Assembly (NCBI GenBank): GCA_937904375.1
Contig: CALDIG010000109.1
Span: forward strand, 1 to 15,729
Reading direction: 5' to 3'
DNA: 15,729 bases
Origin: an uncultured Prevotellaceae bacterium
Lineage (GTDB): Bacteria; Bacteroidota; Bacteroidia; Bacteroidales; Muribaculaceae
The notes beneath the pieces are model-generated. The model was not told the DNA's origin. It searched no databases and saw only the letters and a program-made list of their open reading frames with translations. How positions within the stretch are numbered: the stretch's first letter is position 1; every line of letters starts with the position of its first letter. Both the position numbers and the translations under genes were made by a program. Below, one piece after another: positions 6,309 through 13,950 of this stretch.

Positions 6309-7184
6309 ATGATTAGCAAGATTGACATACGGTTTCTGATTTTCATGCTTTTAATGGCATGGAGCTGGCAGTGCGTTTTGGCGCAAGACGGCGACGAGGA
6401 GCCGCTGCGACCTGTAGCTACTGTCATTTCGGCTCAATATGGTCATGCCTCCACCCTCGACACCTACCTCTCGCCAGTGAGATATGGCGGTCACGCCATG
6501 TCGCTCAACTACGAGGCGCAGCAGGCAACAGGCTTCGCACCAGAGAGCTGGACACGTCAGTTGAGCGTGGGCGTGGACTTTGACTACACCCACAATCCCG
6601 CTGGTAACCACACCATGCACTCGCTAATGGTAGATTGTCGCTGGGGCATGATGCATCGCTGGAACGATGTGCTAGCACCAGGACTTCAGTTCCAACTCGG
6701 CGGTGCCACCCAACTGCGTGGAGGTGTGCTTTATAACGCCAATAACAGCAACAATGTGGTCTCTACACGCATCCACTGGAACGTGGGGCTGCTGGGGCAA
6801 GCTATCTACAACACCCGCATCAAGCGACTGCCCATCACCTTGCGCTATCAGGCATCGGTGCCGGTGATTGGCGCATTTTTCTCGCCCGACTATGATGAGG
6901 CATATTATGAGATTTATTTGGGCAACCACAGCAATCTCGCCCACTTCGGCTGGTGGGGCAACCGCTTCGACCTCGACCATTCCCTCACCGCCGACCTGCA
7001 TCTGGGCAACACCATTCTCAGGATAGGCTACCGCAACCGCGTCTCCACGTCGTGGATTAACAACATCAGCACCCGCGACATGACGCACTACATCGTGATA
7101 GGACTTGGCGGTGAGTTCCTGAACATTGGCGTTAAGAACAGAAACAAGTTGAACAACAATATAATATCGTCGGTTTATCAATGA
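6309..7184 (+). CDS. DUF3316-type outer-membrane beta-barrel-like protein
   Basis: A 291-residue protein of unknown function. Residues 1-25 form a signal peptide (basic start, LIFMLLMAWSW core, cut near VLA-QD), so it is exported. The rest has alternating polar/hydrophobic strands rich in Gly, Tyr, Trp and Asn, typical of a small outer-membrane barrel. Segments such as LPITLRYQASVPVIGAFF, YYEIYLGNHSN, GWWGNRFDLDHSLTADLHLG and RIGYRNR match my memory of the Bacteroidales DUF3316 family. It starts 29 bases after parC and overlaps the next gene by 4 bases (ATGA), so it is probably translated together with the S41 lipoprotein. No substrate can be named. The family call rests on recalled sequence style and was not searched. 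Confidence 0.78.
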   Translation: MISKIDIRFLIFMLLMAWSWQCVLAQDGDEEPLRPVATVISAQYGHASTLDTYLSPVRYGGHAMSLNYEAQQATGFAPESWTRQLSVGVDFDYTHNPAGNHTMHSLMVDCRWGMMHRWNDVLAPGLQFQLGGATQLRGGVLYNANNSNNVVSTRIHWNVGLLGQAIYNTRIKRLPITLRYQASVPVIGAFFSPDYDEAYYEIYLGNHSNLAHFGWWGNRFDLDHSLTADLHLGNTILRIGYRNRVSTSWINNISTRDMTHYIVIGLGGEFLNIGVKNRNKLNNNIISSVYQ

Positions 7185-8200
7185 AGCGCTGGGTGAACAT
7201 ATTGCTGCTCGCGGTGGCTTTGCTGCCCCTGGCTTCTTGCCACGAGGAAGTGGAGTGGAAGGACGACGCTTTGGGCAACTTCGATGCACTGTGGACCATC
7301 CTCGATGAGCATTACTGCTTCTTTGCCTACAAAGACATCGACTGGCAGGAGGTGCGCTCACGCTACCGCAGCAAGATTTCTAAAGACATCACCAGCCGTG
7401 AGCTCTACGACCTGTGCAGCGACATGCTCAAGGAACTCCAGGACGGGCATGTGAACCTGGTGTCGTCCTACGATGTGTCGCGCTACTGGATTTGGGAGCA
7501 ATATCCCGAGAACTACGACGAGCGCCTAATCGATGAGCATTACCTGAACTTCAACTACCGCCGCGCCTCGGGCATCAAATATCAGATACTGTCTAACAAC
7601 TACGCCTATATGTACTATGGCGACTTCTCTAGCGGCATAGGCGAAGGAAATCTCGATATCGTGCTCAATGACCTGGCGGTGAGCGACGGACTCATTATCG
7701 ACGTGCGCAACAATGGCGGAGGCTATCTCACCAACGTCGAGACTCTGATTGGACGCTTCATCGACGAGCGCATCTATGCTGGCTCAATACAGCACAAGAC
7801 TGGCAAGGGGCATAACGAATTCTCCGAGCCTTACGAATACTATTTCGAGCCAGCGCATGGTCGAGTTCACTACAACAAGCCCGTTGTCGTGCTTGCCAAC
7901 CGAGGCTCGTTCAGCGCTACCAACAATTTCGTCTCAATCATGAAGTCGCTGCCCAATGTCACCGTGGTGGGCGACACTACGGGAGGCGGATGCGGACTGC
8001 CCTTCACCAGTGAGCTGCCCAACGGCTGGAGCATACGCTTCTCGGCAGCCCCCATCACTGGCCCCGACGGAGAACTAACGGAATTTGGTGTGGAGCCTGA
8101 TGTCAAAGTGGATATGACCGAAACCGACATGGCACAGGGCAAAGACACTATCCTTGAAAAAGCTTTTGAGATACTGCAACAACAACGCATAAATAATTGA
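7181..8200 (+). CDS. S41-family peptidase, predicted lipoprotein
   Basis: This 339-residue protein has a lipoprotein signal peptide: a KR start, hydrophobic core and lipobox LASC with Cys20, so the mature form should be lipid-anchored in the envelope. The fold is that of a C-terminal-processing/tricorn-type serine peptidase. LQDGHVNL contains a likely catalytic His90. GLIIDVRNNGGGYLTNVETLIGRF is the conserved strand-helix. NRGSFSATN places the nucleophile at Ser245, followed by VVGDTTGGG and the family-typical FGVEPDV. The Lys that completes the Ser-Lys dyad in Prc/CtpA (GKG) is Gly270 here, so this is the Ser-His (IRBP/tricorn-like) type. I see no obvious PDZ domain. The start overlaps the DUF3316 gene by 4 bases, suggesting translational coupling. 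The substrate is unknown. Confidence 0.88.
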   Translation: MKRWVNILLLAVALLPLASCHEEVEWKDDALGNFDALWTILDEHYCFFAYKDIDWQEVRSRYRSKISKDITSRELYDLCSDMLKELQDGHVNLVSSYDVSRYWIWEQYPENYDERLIDEHYLNFNYRRASGIKYQILSNNYAYMYYGDFSSGIGEGNLDIVLNDLAVSDGLIIDVRNNGGGYLTNVETLIGRFIDERIYAGSIQHKTGKGHNEFSEPYEYYFEPAHGRVHYNKPVVVLANRGSFSATNNFVSIMKSLPNVTVVGDTTGGGCGLPFTSELPNGWSIRFSAAPITGPDGELTEFGVEPDVKVDMTETDMAQGKDTILEKAFEILQQQRINN

Positions 8201-8205
8201 GCCTT

Positions 8206-8874
8206 ATGGAAATCACCCCCATCGCCACATTCCACTCGCCATTTAAGGAGAAGTTTGGCATTCCGCGTCAAAGTGGGATTGTGAGCGCTCTGGAGGGTAC
8301 CATAGTCTTCTTGCCCGAGTTCCGAAATCCCGACAGCCTGCGGGGCATCGACGAGTTCGACTACCTGTGGCTCATCTGGGAGTTCTCGGCCAACCGGCAC
8401 GCGGCCACTAGTGCCACAGTGCGTCCGCCACGCCTGGGAGGGAACACCCGCATTGGGGTCTTTGCCACACGCTCGCCCTACCGCCATAATGCCTTGGGGC
8501 TCTCGGCAGTGAGGCTCACCAGGGTGGAACTCACCACGCAGCAAGGTCCGGTAATCCATGTTGCCGGCGCCGACCTGATGGATGGCACACCCATCTACGA
8601 CATCAAGCCTTACGTTGCATACGCCGATGCCCACCCTGAGGCGCGCAGCGGCTTCGTTGATAGCAACGATTGGCAACAGCTTGATGTGAATATTCCTGAT
8701 GAAGTGGCGCAACAGTTCTTGCCCAAGCAGCTCGACGCTTTGCGGCAGACTCTTGCCCTCGACCCCCGGCCGCACTACCACGACGACCCTGCCAAGGTCT
8801 ATGGCATGCGCTTCGCCGGTCATGACATCCATTTCACCGTTGATGGAAACACTTTGAAGGTAATTACTCTATAG
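8206..8874 (+). CDS. trmO: tRNA (N6-threonylcarbamoyladenosine37-N6)-methyltransferase TrmO
   Basis: TrmO uses S-adenosylmethionine to methylate t6A37 next to the anticodon of certain threonine tRNAs, which tunes decoding. The 222-residue protein shows the family signatures: the start ITPIATFHSPFKEKFGIPRQ, DEFDYLWLIWEF, FATRSPYRHNALGLS (86-100) in the SAM-binding beta-barrel, and DGTPIYDIKPY (126-136). A C-terminal domain carries DPRPHYHDDP and YGMRFAGHDIHF. I chose ATG at 8206, five bases after the S41 stop, over an in-frame TTG at 8197 that overlaps that stop. The last nine codons lie in a 28-bp sequence repeated at 13893-13920, and the present end (VITL, TAG) appears to be a rebuilt version of an older end (VIDK, TAA). 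Confidence 0.94.
   Translation: MEITPIATFHSPFKEKFGIPRQSGIVSALEGTIVFLPEFRNPDSLRGIDEFDYLWLIWEFSANRHAATSATVRPPRLGGNTRIGVFATRSPYRHNALGLSAVRLTRVELTTQQGPVIHVAGADLMDGTPIYDIKPYVAYADAHPEARSGFVDSNDWQQLDVNIPDEVAQQFLPKQLDALRQTLALDPRPHYHDDPAKVYGMRFAGHDIHFTVDGNTLKVITL
8838..8865 (+). repeat. Left copy of 28-bp direct repeat (attL-like), 3' end of trmO
   Basis: The sequence cgttgatggaaacactttga (first 20 bases) and the following aggtaatt recur at 13893-13920 with one difference (G8859 versus A13914). This copy is coding: it gives VDGNTLKVI of TrmO. The two copies are 5055 bases apart and bracket the two-gene island. Confidence 0.9.
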
Positions 8875-8890
8875 TTTGATGTTTTTTTTG

Positions 8891-8898
8891 TATTTTTG
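8891..8898 (+). promoter_or_regulatory. Possible -7 box for the island genes
   Basis: TATTTTTG fits TAnnTTTG and is followed by C, 21 bases before the ATG at 8920. No good TTG lies at the expected 19-21-base distance upstream; the nearest TTTG (8875-8878) is too close. The assignment is therefore weak. Confidence 0.42.
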
Positions 8899-8919
8899 CA
8901 AACCATAAGTTTATAACAC

Positions 8920-9921
8920 ATGCACGGCATAGACATAAAAGAAGATTACTTGCTGAGTCTTGGAAATGGCATTCTTGACACGCTGCTCCTTGACCGCACC
9001 ACTGGTGAGAATATCATTTGGGCTACAGATGACTATGCCTCAATGGGCGATGAATATACCTTCTTTAAACATATTACTCCAGAACTTATTACCGGTGAAA
9101 ATACAAATGTGATTCAGCCTCGTGTTGCAAAGAGCGAAAAAGAAAGAAAACTGAGAGCCAGGAAGATGGCCGAGGTGTTCACTCCATCGTGGCTTTGCAA
9201 TGACATGAACAATGGTGTTGATGAGAGATGGTTCAAACGGACTCCAGTATTCAATGTCGCTTTTACTGAAGGAGGGAAGCATAGCTGGACTCCCACTACT
9301 GATAAAATTTTGTTTCCTGAAGGCAAAACCTGGCAGGAATATGTCAGTATGGGTGTGATAGAAATCACTTGCGGTGAGGCCCCTTTCCTGGTTAGTCGTT
9401 ATGATGCTGTAACTGGTGAGGCGATTCAGGAATTAAGCTATCGCATAGGTTGGCTTGACCGCAAACTTCGCATTGTCAATGAGAATACCGAAAATTACGA
9501 AGATTGGCTCTATTGGACAAAGATGGCATTCAAAGGTATTCTTGGTTTTGAGTGGCAAGGTGACAATCTGCTCTTGGCGAGAGAGAACCTTTTAATGTCG
9601 TTCTTTGACTATCATGAGGACCGTTTTAAAGGAGAGCCTGCCATTGAAGACATTAAAGAAATTTCAAATATCATATCCTGGAACATTTTTCAAATGGACG
9701 GATTGAAATTTGTGATTCCTCGCAGTTGTCATCCTGTTGTTGTTGAAACCCATGATTTGATAACAGGTGAATTGATTCGCCAAGAGATAGAATGTGAAGG
9801 TTGCAAAAAAGGGTTAATCCATAAGCATAACGGCATCTATGTGAAAATGATGGACTGGGATATAGGACAACCAGTGTTTTTCCACACATACAACGGACTT
9901 GCAAAAATAGATAAGCTGTAA
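8920..9921 (+). CDS. Methyltransferase-like 'restriction endonuclease subunit M'
   Basis: A 333-residue protein resembling proteins annotated in gut bacteria as restriction endonuclease subunit M. Motifs in order: IKEDYLLSLGNGILDTLLLD and IIWATDDYA at the start; AEVFTPSWLCNDMNN (84-98), like motif X of N6-adenine methyltransferases; EITCGEAPFLVSRYD (148-162), like SAM-binding motif I; FEWQGDNLLLARENLL (210-225); ISWNIFQMDGL (252-262); and C292-x2-C295 with nearby His301 and His303, a possible metal site. No NPPY/DPPY catalytic motif is present, so alone it should not methylate adenine. It ends five bases before the large gene, so the two are surely co-transcribed. It could support methylation, sense modification status or bind SAM for the partner. 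The family call comes from memory and its role is inference. Confidence 0.75.
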   Translation: MHGIDIKEDYLLSLGNGILDTLLLDRTTGENIIWATDDYASMGDEYTFFKHITPELITGENTNVIQPRVAKSEKERKLRARKMAEVFTPSWLCNDMNNGVDERWFKRTPVFNVAFTEGGKHSWTPTTDKILFPEGKTWQEYVSMGVIEITCGEAPFLVSRYDAVTGEAIQELSYRIGWLDRKLRIVNENTENYEDWLYWTKMAFKGILGFEWQGDNLLLARENLLMSFFDYHEDRFKGEPAIEDIKEISNIISWNIFQMDGLKFVIPRSCHPVVVETHDLITGELIRQEIECEGCKKGLIHKHNGIYVKMMDWDIGQPVFFHTYNGLAKIDKL

Positions 9922-9926
9922 AAATA

Positions 9927-12900
9927 ATGAATACTGAAGTTGTCGATAAAATAATCATTGGTCGTGTAGAACCTCACATCTATGCGTTTGAGACTAATAC
10001 GGTGCCCAATTACCTAAAGATTGGTGATACCTATCGTCCTGTCGAGGAACGGCTGGAAGAATGGCGTCATCATTATAAAGACCTGGTAAAACTCTATGAG
10101 CATGAGGCACGAGTCGATGAGAAATATTTTAGAGACTTCGAGGTGCATAAGTTTGTGATAGAAGAGAAGAAACGCAGTCGTATTACTCGCGACGTATTTC
10201 CTAATCTTAAATATTTTTCCAACGAATTCTTTGAAAATGCCGTACCTTCTGACATAGACGAGGCGATTGCTGACATTAGAGAAAGTGCAAAGAAAAATGA
10301 CGGACGATATAAGTTCTACTCTATGCAAGATGGCTGGATACCAGAGGACTTCCATTATACCCGAGATAAAGAGCCTTTAATTCCACGCCCTAATCAGGCT
10401 GATGCAATAGAACGTTTTGAAAACGCAATCAAGAATAAACGTACCCATCTGCTGATGTATGCTGTCATGCGTTTTGGTAAGAGCTTTACGGCAATGTGTT
10501 GCGCTCAAAAAATGAACGCTGACTTGGTGCTTGTTGTTTCTGCAAAGGCCGATGTGAAAGGAGAATGGAAGAAAACTGTTGAGAAATTCAAGAACTTTGA
10601 GGAATACCAATACTTTTCAAGCAACGATTTGAAGTCTAATCATCAACTGATTTTGGAAGCAAAGGAAAAAAGGCAGAAAATTGTCGTTTGCTTGACGTTG
10701 CAAGACTTGAGCAGCAACGAGATTAAGGAACGTCACAAGCAGCTGTTCGAGCAATCTGTAGATCTGTTGATTGTTGACGAGACACATTTTGGTGCTCGTG
10801 CTGAACACTATGGTTCTGTGTTGACAAAGGTTTCCAAAAACAAGATATTGGTTCAGGAAAAGAAGCACAACGATGAGAGTGTAGACGATTTGTTAGAACA
10901 AACACGAAAACTGAAAAGCAAAGTTCAACTTCATCTGTCAGGCACTCCATATCGTATATTGATGGGCAATGAGTTTACCGATGAGGATATTATCAGTTAT
11001 TGCCAGTTTACAGACATCATCGAAGCAAGTCATAAGTGGGATGAGGAAAACCTAGACATGAAAGAAGAATGGGAGAATCCCTACTTTGGCTTCCCTCAGA
11101 TGGTCAGATTTGCTTTCAATCTCAATGCTTCTGCTATCAAGAAACTTGACGAACTGAAACAAGCGGGCATTTCTACGGCTTTCCGCGAATTATTCTGTCC
11201 TCTTTCTATCACAAAGGACAACAATGATAAGCACCTTGTCTTCAGACATGAACAGGAAGTCCTTGATTTCTTGCAAGTAATTGATGGTTCAAAGGAAGAC
11301 ACTAATGTAATGGGATTCCTTGACAATGAACGCATCAAGCAGGGGAACTTGTGTCGTCATGTCGTAATGGTGTTGCCTTATCGCGCTTCGTGTGACGCAA
11401 TGGAGGCCCTTATTAAAAAACACAAAGGCAAATTTAAGAACCTCTCCAATTATGAGATATTGAACATCACAGGCATAGAAGATGAGCGATTATATGGTGA
11501 TCTCACAAATGTAAAGAAGAAGATTGAGGACTGCGAAGCCAATGGTGAGAAAACGCTGACGTTGACTGTTAATCGCATGCTGACAGGTTCGACAGTTCCA
11601 GAATGGGATACTATGATTTATTTGAAGGAGACTCAATCGCCGCAGGAGTATGACCAGGCCATCTTCCGCTTGCAAAATCCCTACGTGGTGACATATACTG
11701 ATGGTGATGGTAACATCGCAAAGCGAAATATGAAACCACAGACTTTGTTGGTTGATTTTGACCCAAATCGCATGTTTTTCCTTCAGGAACTTCGCGCGCA
11801 TATTTATGACATCAACACTGATGCCAATGGTAACCGTCATCTGTTGGAACGAATTGGAAAGGAGCTTGAGGTTTCGCCTGTGATTTGGCTGAATAAAGAC
11901 AAGCTGCGAGAAGTTACGCCAAATGACATTTTGGACTTTATTCGTAAGTATTCCAGCGAAAGGAGCATATTAGATGAGGCCAAGGATGTGCCAGTTGACC
12001 TCTCGCTGCTTGATGTCGATGAACTGCGAGAGGAAATCATGCGCCAACAGCCTATTGGAGCCAGAGGCGGCTTGAAGATAAATCCAACTAAAGAAGAGGG
12101 TGAAGATGACATTGATTTAGGCGCAGATGATGCGATGCCATCAGAAGAAGATGTGACAAGTCCAAGATCAGAAAAAGAGAATAAGGAAGATGACTCTTTA
12201 GGCAAGCGGATTGTCACGCTATATTCACGTTATCTGTTCTTCGCATTCCTTTCAAAAGATAAGGTGATGGCTCTTCAGGATATTATGGATGTGATTGAAA
12301 ATGGGGGTGACAATAAGCGCATAGCCAAGAACCTTGGTGTCAGCAAGAGAATGGCGCAACTTCTTCATAAGCATTTAAATCCTAATGCTCTTAGAGAACT
12401 GGATTATAAAATTCAGAATATTAACGACCTTGCTAACGATGAGAGCAAACAGCCCATAGAACGTGTGGAGAATGCCATCAGGCAGTTTGGCCGCTGGTCA
12501 GAGTCGGAGGTGGTAACACCTGTTGAAAGCGTGGCATTGAGAATGTTGCGTCAGGTTCCTCATGACAGGATTGCCGCCGATGCGAAGTTCCTCGATATAG
12601 CATCAAAAGTTGGCGAGTTTGCTTACGCCATCTTACTCGAGTTTGGCGACAGCTATAAAGACAAAATATATTCTATCCCTACATCATCCATAGCCTACGA
12701 GTTCACTCGCAAGGTGTATGAGGCTTTGGACATGCCAGTAGAGAATATAGCAAGTGATTATAATTCTTACGACCTCATCGGCGAGCGTGCCGAGGAGATA
12801 ATAAACAAGATAAAAAAAATGGGAATAACAGTAGCGGTGGGCAATCCACCATATCAAGACGAAGGCGGTTCGGGCGGCACTAATGATGCACCAATTTATC

Positions 12901-13826
12901 AGAAATTTTGTGGAATAACCAAAGAAGTAACTACAGACTTTACTATGATGATAACTCCATCAAAATGGTTTACAGGAGGACGCGAGCATCTATTAGGAGA
13001 TTTTAGACGAGATATGTTAAAAGGTGGCAATGTGTTGTTTATGAGTGCATACAGTGATGCTGGAGCTCTGTTCCCAAATGTGGAAATAAAGGGTGGTATT
13101 TGCTACTTTATTACAGATCGTCTTCATTCTGGCAAATGTGAATATTCTTTGAATAGGGATGGAGTTGTGAGCTCTGCCAGCTTAAATTTAGGAGAATATG
13201 ACATACTTATACGTGAACCACAAATGGCACTTATCGTTAATAAAGTGCTGAAACAAGCTAAAATAGATGGTGTGGACTTTGTTGAAGGTCATATTTCTTC
13301 AGACACACCATTTGGAATACCTACTAATCCGTCAAAAAGTAAAAAGACCAAATATGAGGTGGTAAATGAGAAGCGAAACCTTGATGACGTGCTCATTTTC
13401 TATCTTGATGGAAACAAACGAACTGTTGGATATGTTGATCGTAAACTTATAAGTAAAAACGCAGAAGATATTGACGCTGTAAAAGTCTTTATCCCAGCAG
13501 CATACGGTGCAAGCGAATCTTTTCCTCATCAAATACTTGGAGTTCCAGAGTTTGCTCCTATTGGCTCTGTTTGCTCGCAGACATATCTCTATATAAAGTT
13601 CCCCACAGAAACTGAGGCTACCAACTTTATATCCTATCTTAAGACACGATTTTTCCGCGCTTTGGTATCTGCAATCAAGATAACTCAACATGCTCAGACC
13701 TCTGTATATCATTTCGTGCCGATGCAAGACTTCTCTCGCCCCTGGACCGATGAAGAATTATATAAGAAGTATGACTTGACCGAAGACGAGATAAAGTATA
13801 TTGAGTCAATGATTAAGCCAATGTGA
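9927..13826 (+). CDS. GIY-YIG-like nuclease / SF2 helicase / N6-adenine methyltransferase fusion (single-chain R-M-like enzyme)
   Basis: A 1299-residue multidomain protein. Residues 1-100 resemble a T5orf172/GIY-YIG nuclease (HIYAFE at 17-22, YLKIGDT at 29-35, EERLEEW at 40-46). An SF2 helicase follows: a Walker A variant MRFGKS (181-186), DETH (284-287), LSGTP (337-341) and a late motif with QAIFRLQNP (577-585). An acidic linker spans about 720-760. The methyltransferase has VTPVESVALRML (motif X, 863-874), FLDIASKVGEFAYAIL (motif I, 888-903) and VGNPPYQ (motif IV, 971-977), plus TPSKWFTGGRE, as in Eco57I-type enzymes. The C-terminal third is probably target recognition. The order nuclease-helicase-methyltransferase-recognition recalls Type ISP enzymes, but those carry an Mrr-like nuclease. 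Predicted role: ATP-dependent cutting of foreign DNA with self-protection by adenine methylation. The nuclease call is the least certain part. Confidence 0.85.
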   Translation: MNTEVVDKIIIGRVEPHIYAFETNTVPNYLKIGDTYRPVEERLEEWRHHYKDLVKLYEHEARVDEKYFRDFEVHKFVIEEKKRSRITRDVFPNLKYFSNEFFENAVPSDIDEAIADIRESAKKNDGRYKFYSMQDGWIPEDFHYTRDKEPLIPRPNQADAIERFENAIKNKRTHLLMYAVMRFGKSFTAMCCAQKMNADLVLVVSAKADVKGEWKKTVEKFKNFEEYQYFSSNDLKSNHQLILEAKEKRQKIVVCLTLQDLSSNEIKERHKQLFEQSVDLLIVDETHFGARAEHYGSVLTKVSKNKILVQEKKHNDESVDDLLEQTRKLKSKVQLHLSGTPYRILMGNEFTDEDIISYCQFTDIIEASHKWDEENLDMKEEWENPYFGFPQMVRFAFNLNASAIKKLDELKQAGISTAFRELFCPLSITKDNNDKHLVFRHEQEVLDFLQVIDGSKEDTNVMGFLDNERIKQGNLCRHVVMVLPYRASCDAMEALIKKHKGKFKNLSNYEILNITGIEDERLYGDLTNVKKKIEDCEANGEKTLTLTVNRMLTGSTVPEWDTMIYLKETQSPQEYDQAIFRLQNPYVVTYTDGDGNIAKRNMKPQTLLVDFDPNRMFFLQELRAHIYDINTDANGNRHLLERIGKELEVSPVIWLNKDKLREVTPNDILDFIRKYSSERSILDEAKDVPVDLSLLDVDELREEIMRQQPIGARGGLKINPTKEEGEDDIDLGADDAMPSEEDVTSPRSEKENKEDDSLGKRIVTLYSRYLFFAFLSKDKVMALQDIMDVIENGGDNKRIAKNLGVSKRMAQLLHKHLNPNALRELDYKIQNINDLANDESKQPIERVENAIRQFGRWSESEVVTPVESVALRMLRQVPHDRIAADAKFLDIASKVGEFAYAILLEFGDSYKDKIYSIPTSSIAYEFTRKVYEALDMPVENIASDYNSYDLIGERAEEIINKIKKMGITVAVGNPPYQDEGGSGGTNDAPIYQKFCGITKEVTTDFTMMITPSKWFTGGREHLLGDFRRDMLKGGNVLFMSAYSDAGALFPNVEIKGGICYFITDRLHSGKCEYSLNRDGVVSSASLNLGEYDILIREPQMALIVNKVLKQAKIDGVDFVEGHISSDTPFGIPTNPSKSKKTKYEVVNEKRNLDDVLIFYLDGNKRTVGYVDRKLISKNAEDIDAVKVFIPAAYGASESFPHQILGVPEFAPIGSVCSQTYLYIKFPTETEATNFISYLKTRFFRALVSAIKITQHAQTSVYHFVPMQDFSRPWTDEELYKKYDLTEDEIKYIESMIKPM

Positions 13827-13890
13827 TGATGTGTCATTTGGTTTTTGAGCGATAAGGCAACAGTGCCTCTCCCGTCAAATGATGCGTCAT
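13826..13890 (+). terminator. Possible terminator at the end of the island operon
   Basis: Starting on the last base of the stop codon, a 15-base arm (13826-13840) pairs fully with 13876-13890 if three G-U pairs are allowed. A second small hairpin lies inside (aggca at 13855-13859 with tgcct at 13864-13868). There is no T run after it, so it may act as an RNA end structure rather than as a classical terminator. Confidence 0.5.
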
Positions 13891-13892
13891 AG

Positions 13893-13929
13893 CGTTGATG
13901 GAAACACTTTGAAAGTAATTGATAAATAA
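13893..13929 (+). pseudogene. Remnant of the former trmO 3' end (attR-like repeat copy)
   Basis: Bases 13893-13920 repeat 8838-8865 with one change, AAG to AAA, both lysine. In the trmO frame the copy reads VDGNTLKVIDK and then TAA at 13927-13929, a complete gene end different from the present one (VDGNTLKVITL, TAG). The stop lies 21 bases before the kinase ATG, ordinary operon spacing. I read it as the old trmO end, displaced to the right when the island entered. A fragment this short cannot be proven a gene remnant by itself, but the frame, the synonymous difference and the stop all agree. Confidence 0.72.
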
Positions 13930-13950
13930 TATAATTAAAATTTGCTCCCC

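Larger units (their letters stand above)
8866..13920 (+). mobile_element. Restriction-modification-like defence island inserted at the 3' end of trmO
   Basis: The segment between the 28-bp direct repeats holds just two plus-strand genes (8920-9921 and 9927-13826). It is visibly more AT-rich than its surroundings: by hand, row 9481-9540 is 22/60 G+C and row 8401-8460 in trmO is 42/60. The left repeat encodes the present TrmO C-terminus. The right repeat reads in the same frame into a second, complete gene end. That is the layout left by insertion at a gene's 3' end with rebuilding of that end. No integrase or transposase lies inside, so mobilisation in trans, loss of the integrase, or exchange by homologous recombination are all possible. 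The outer limits are inferred. Confidence 0.7.

Noticed and set aside
8197..8205. TTG start for trmO, and likewise TTG at 13942 for the kinase
   Set aside because: In both cases an in-frame ATG lies three codons downstream with better spacing to the preceding stop and better match to the family N-terminus.
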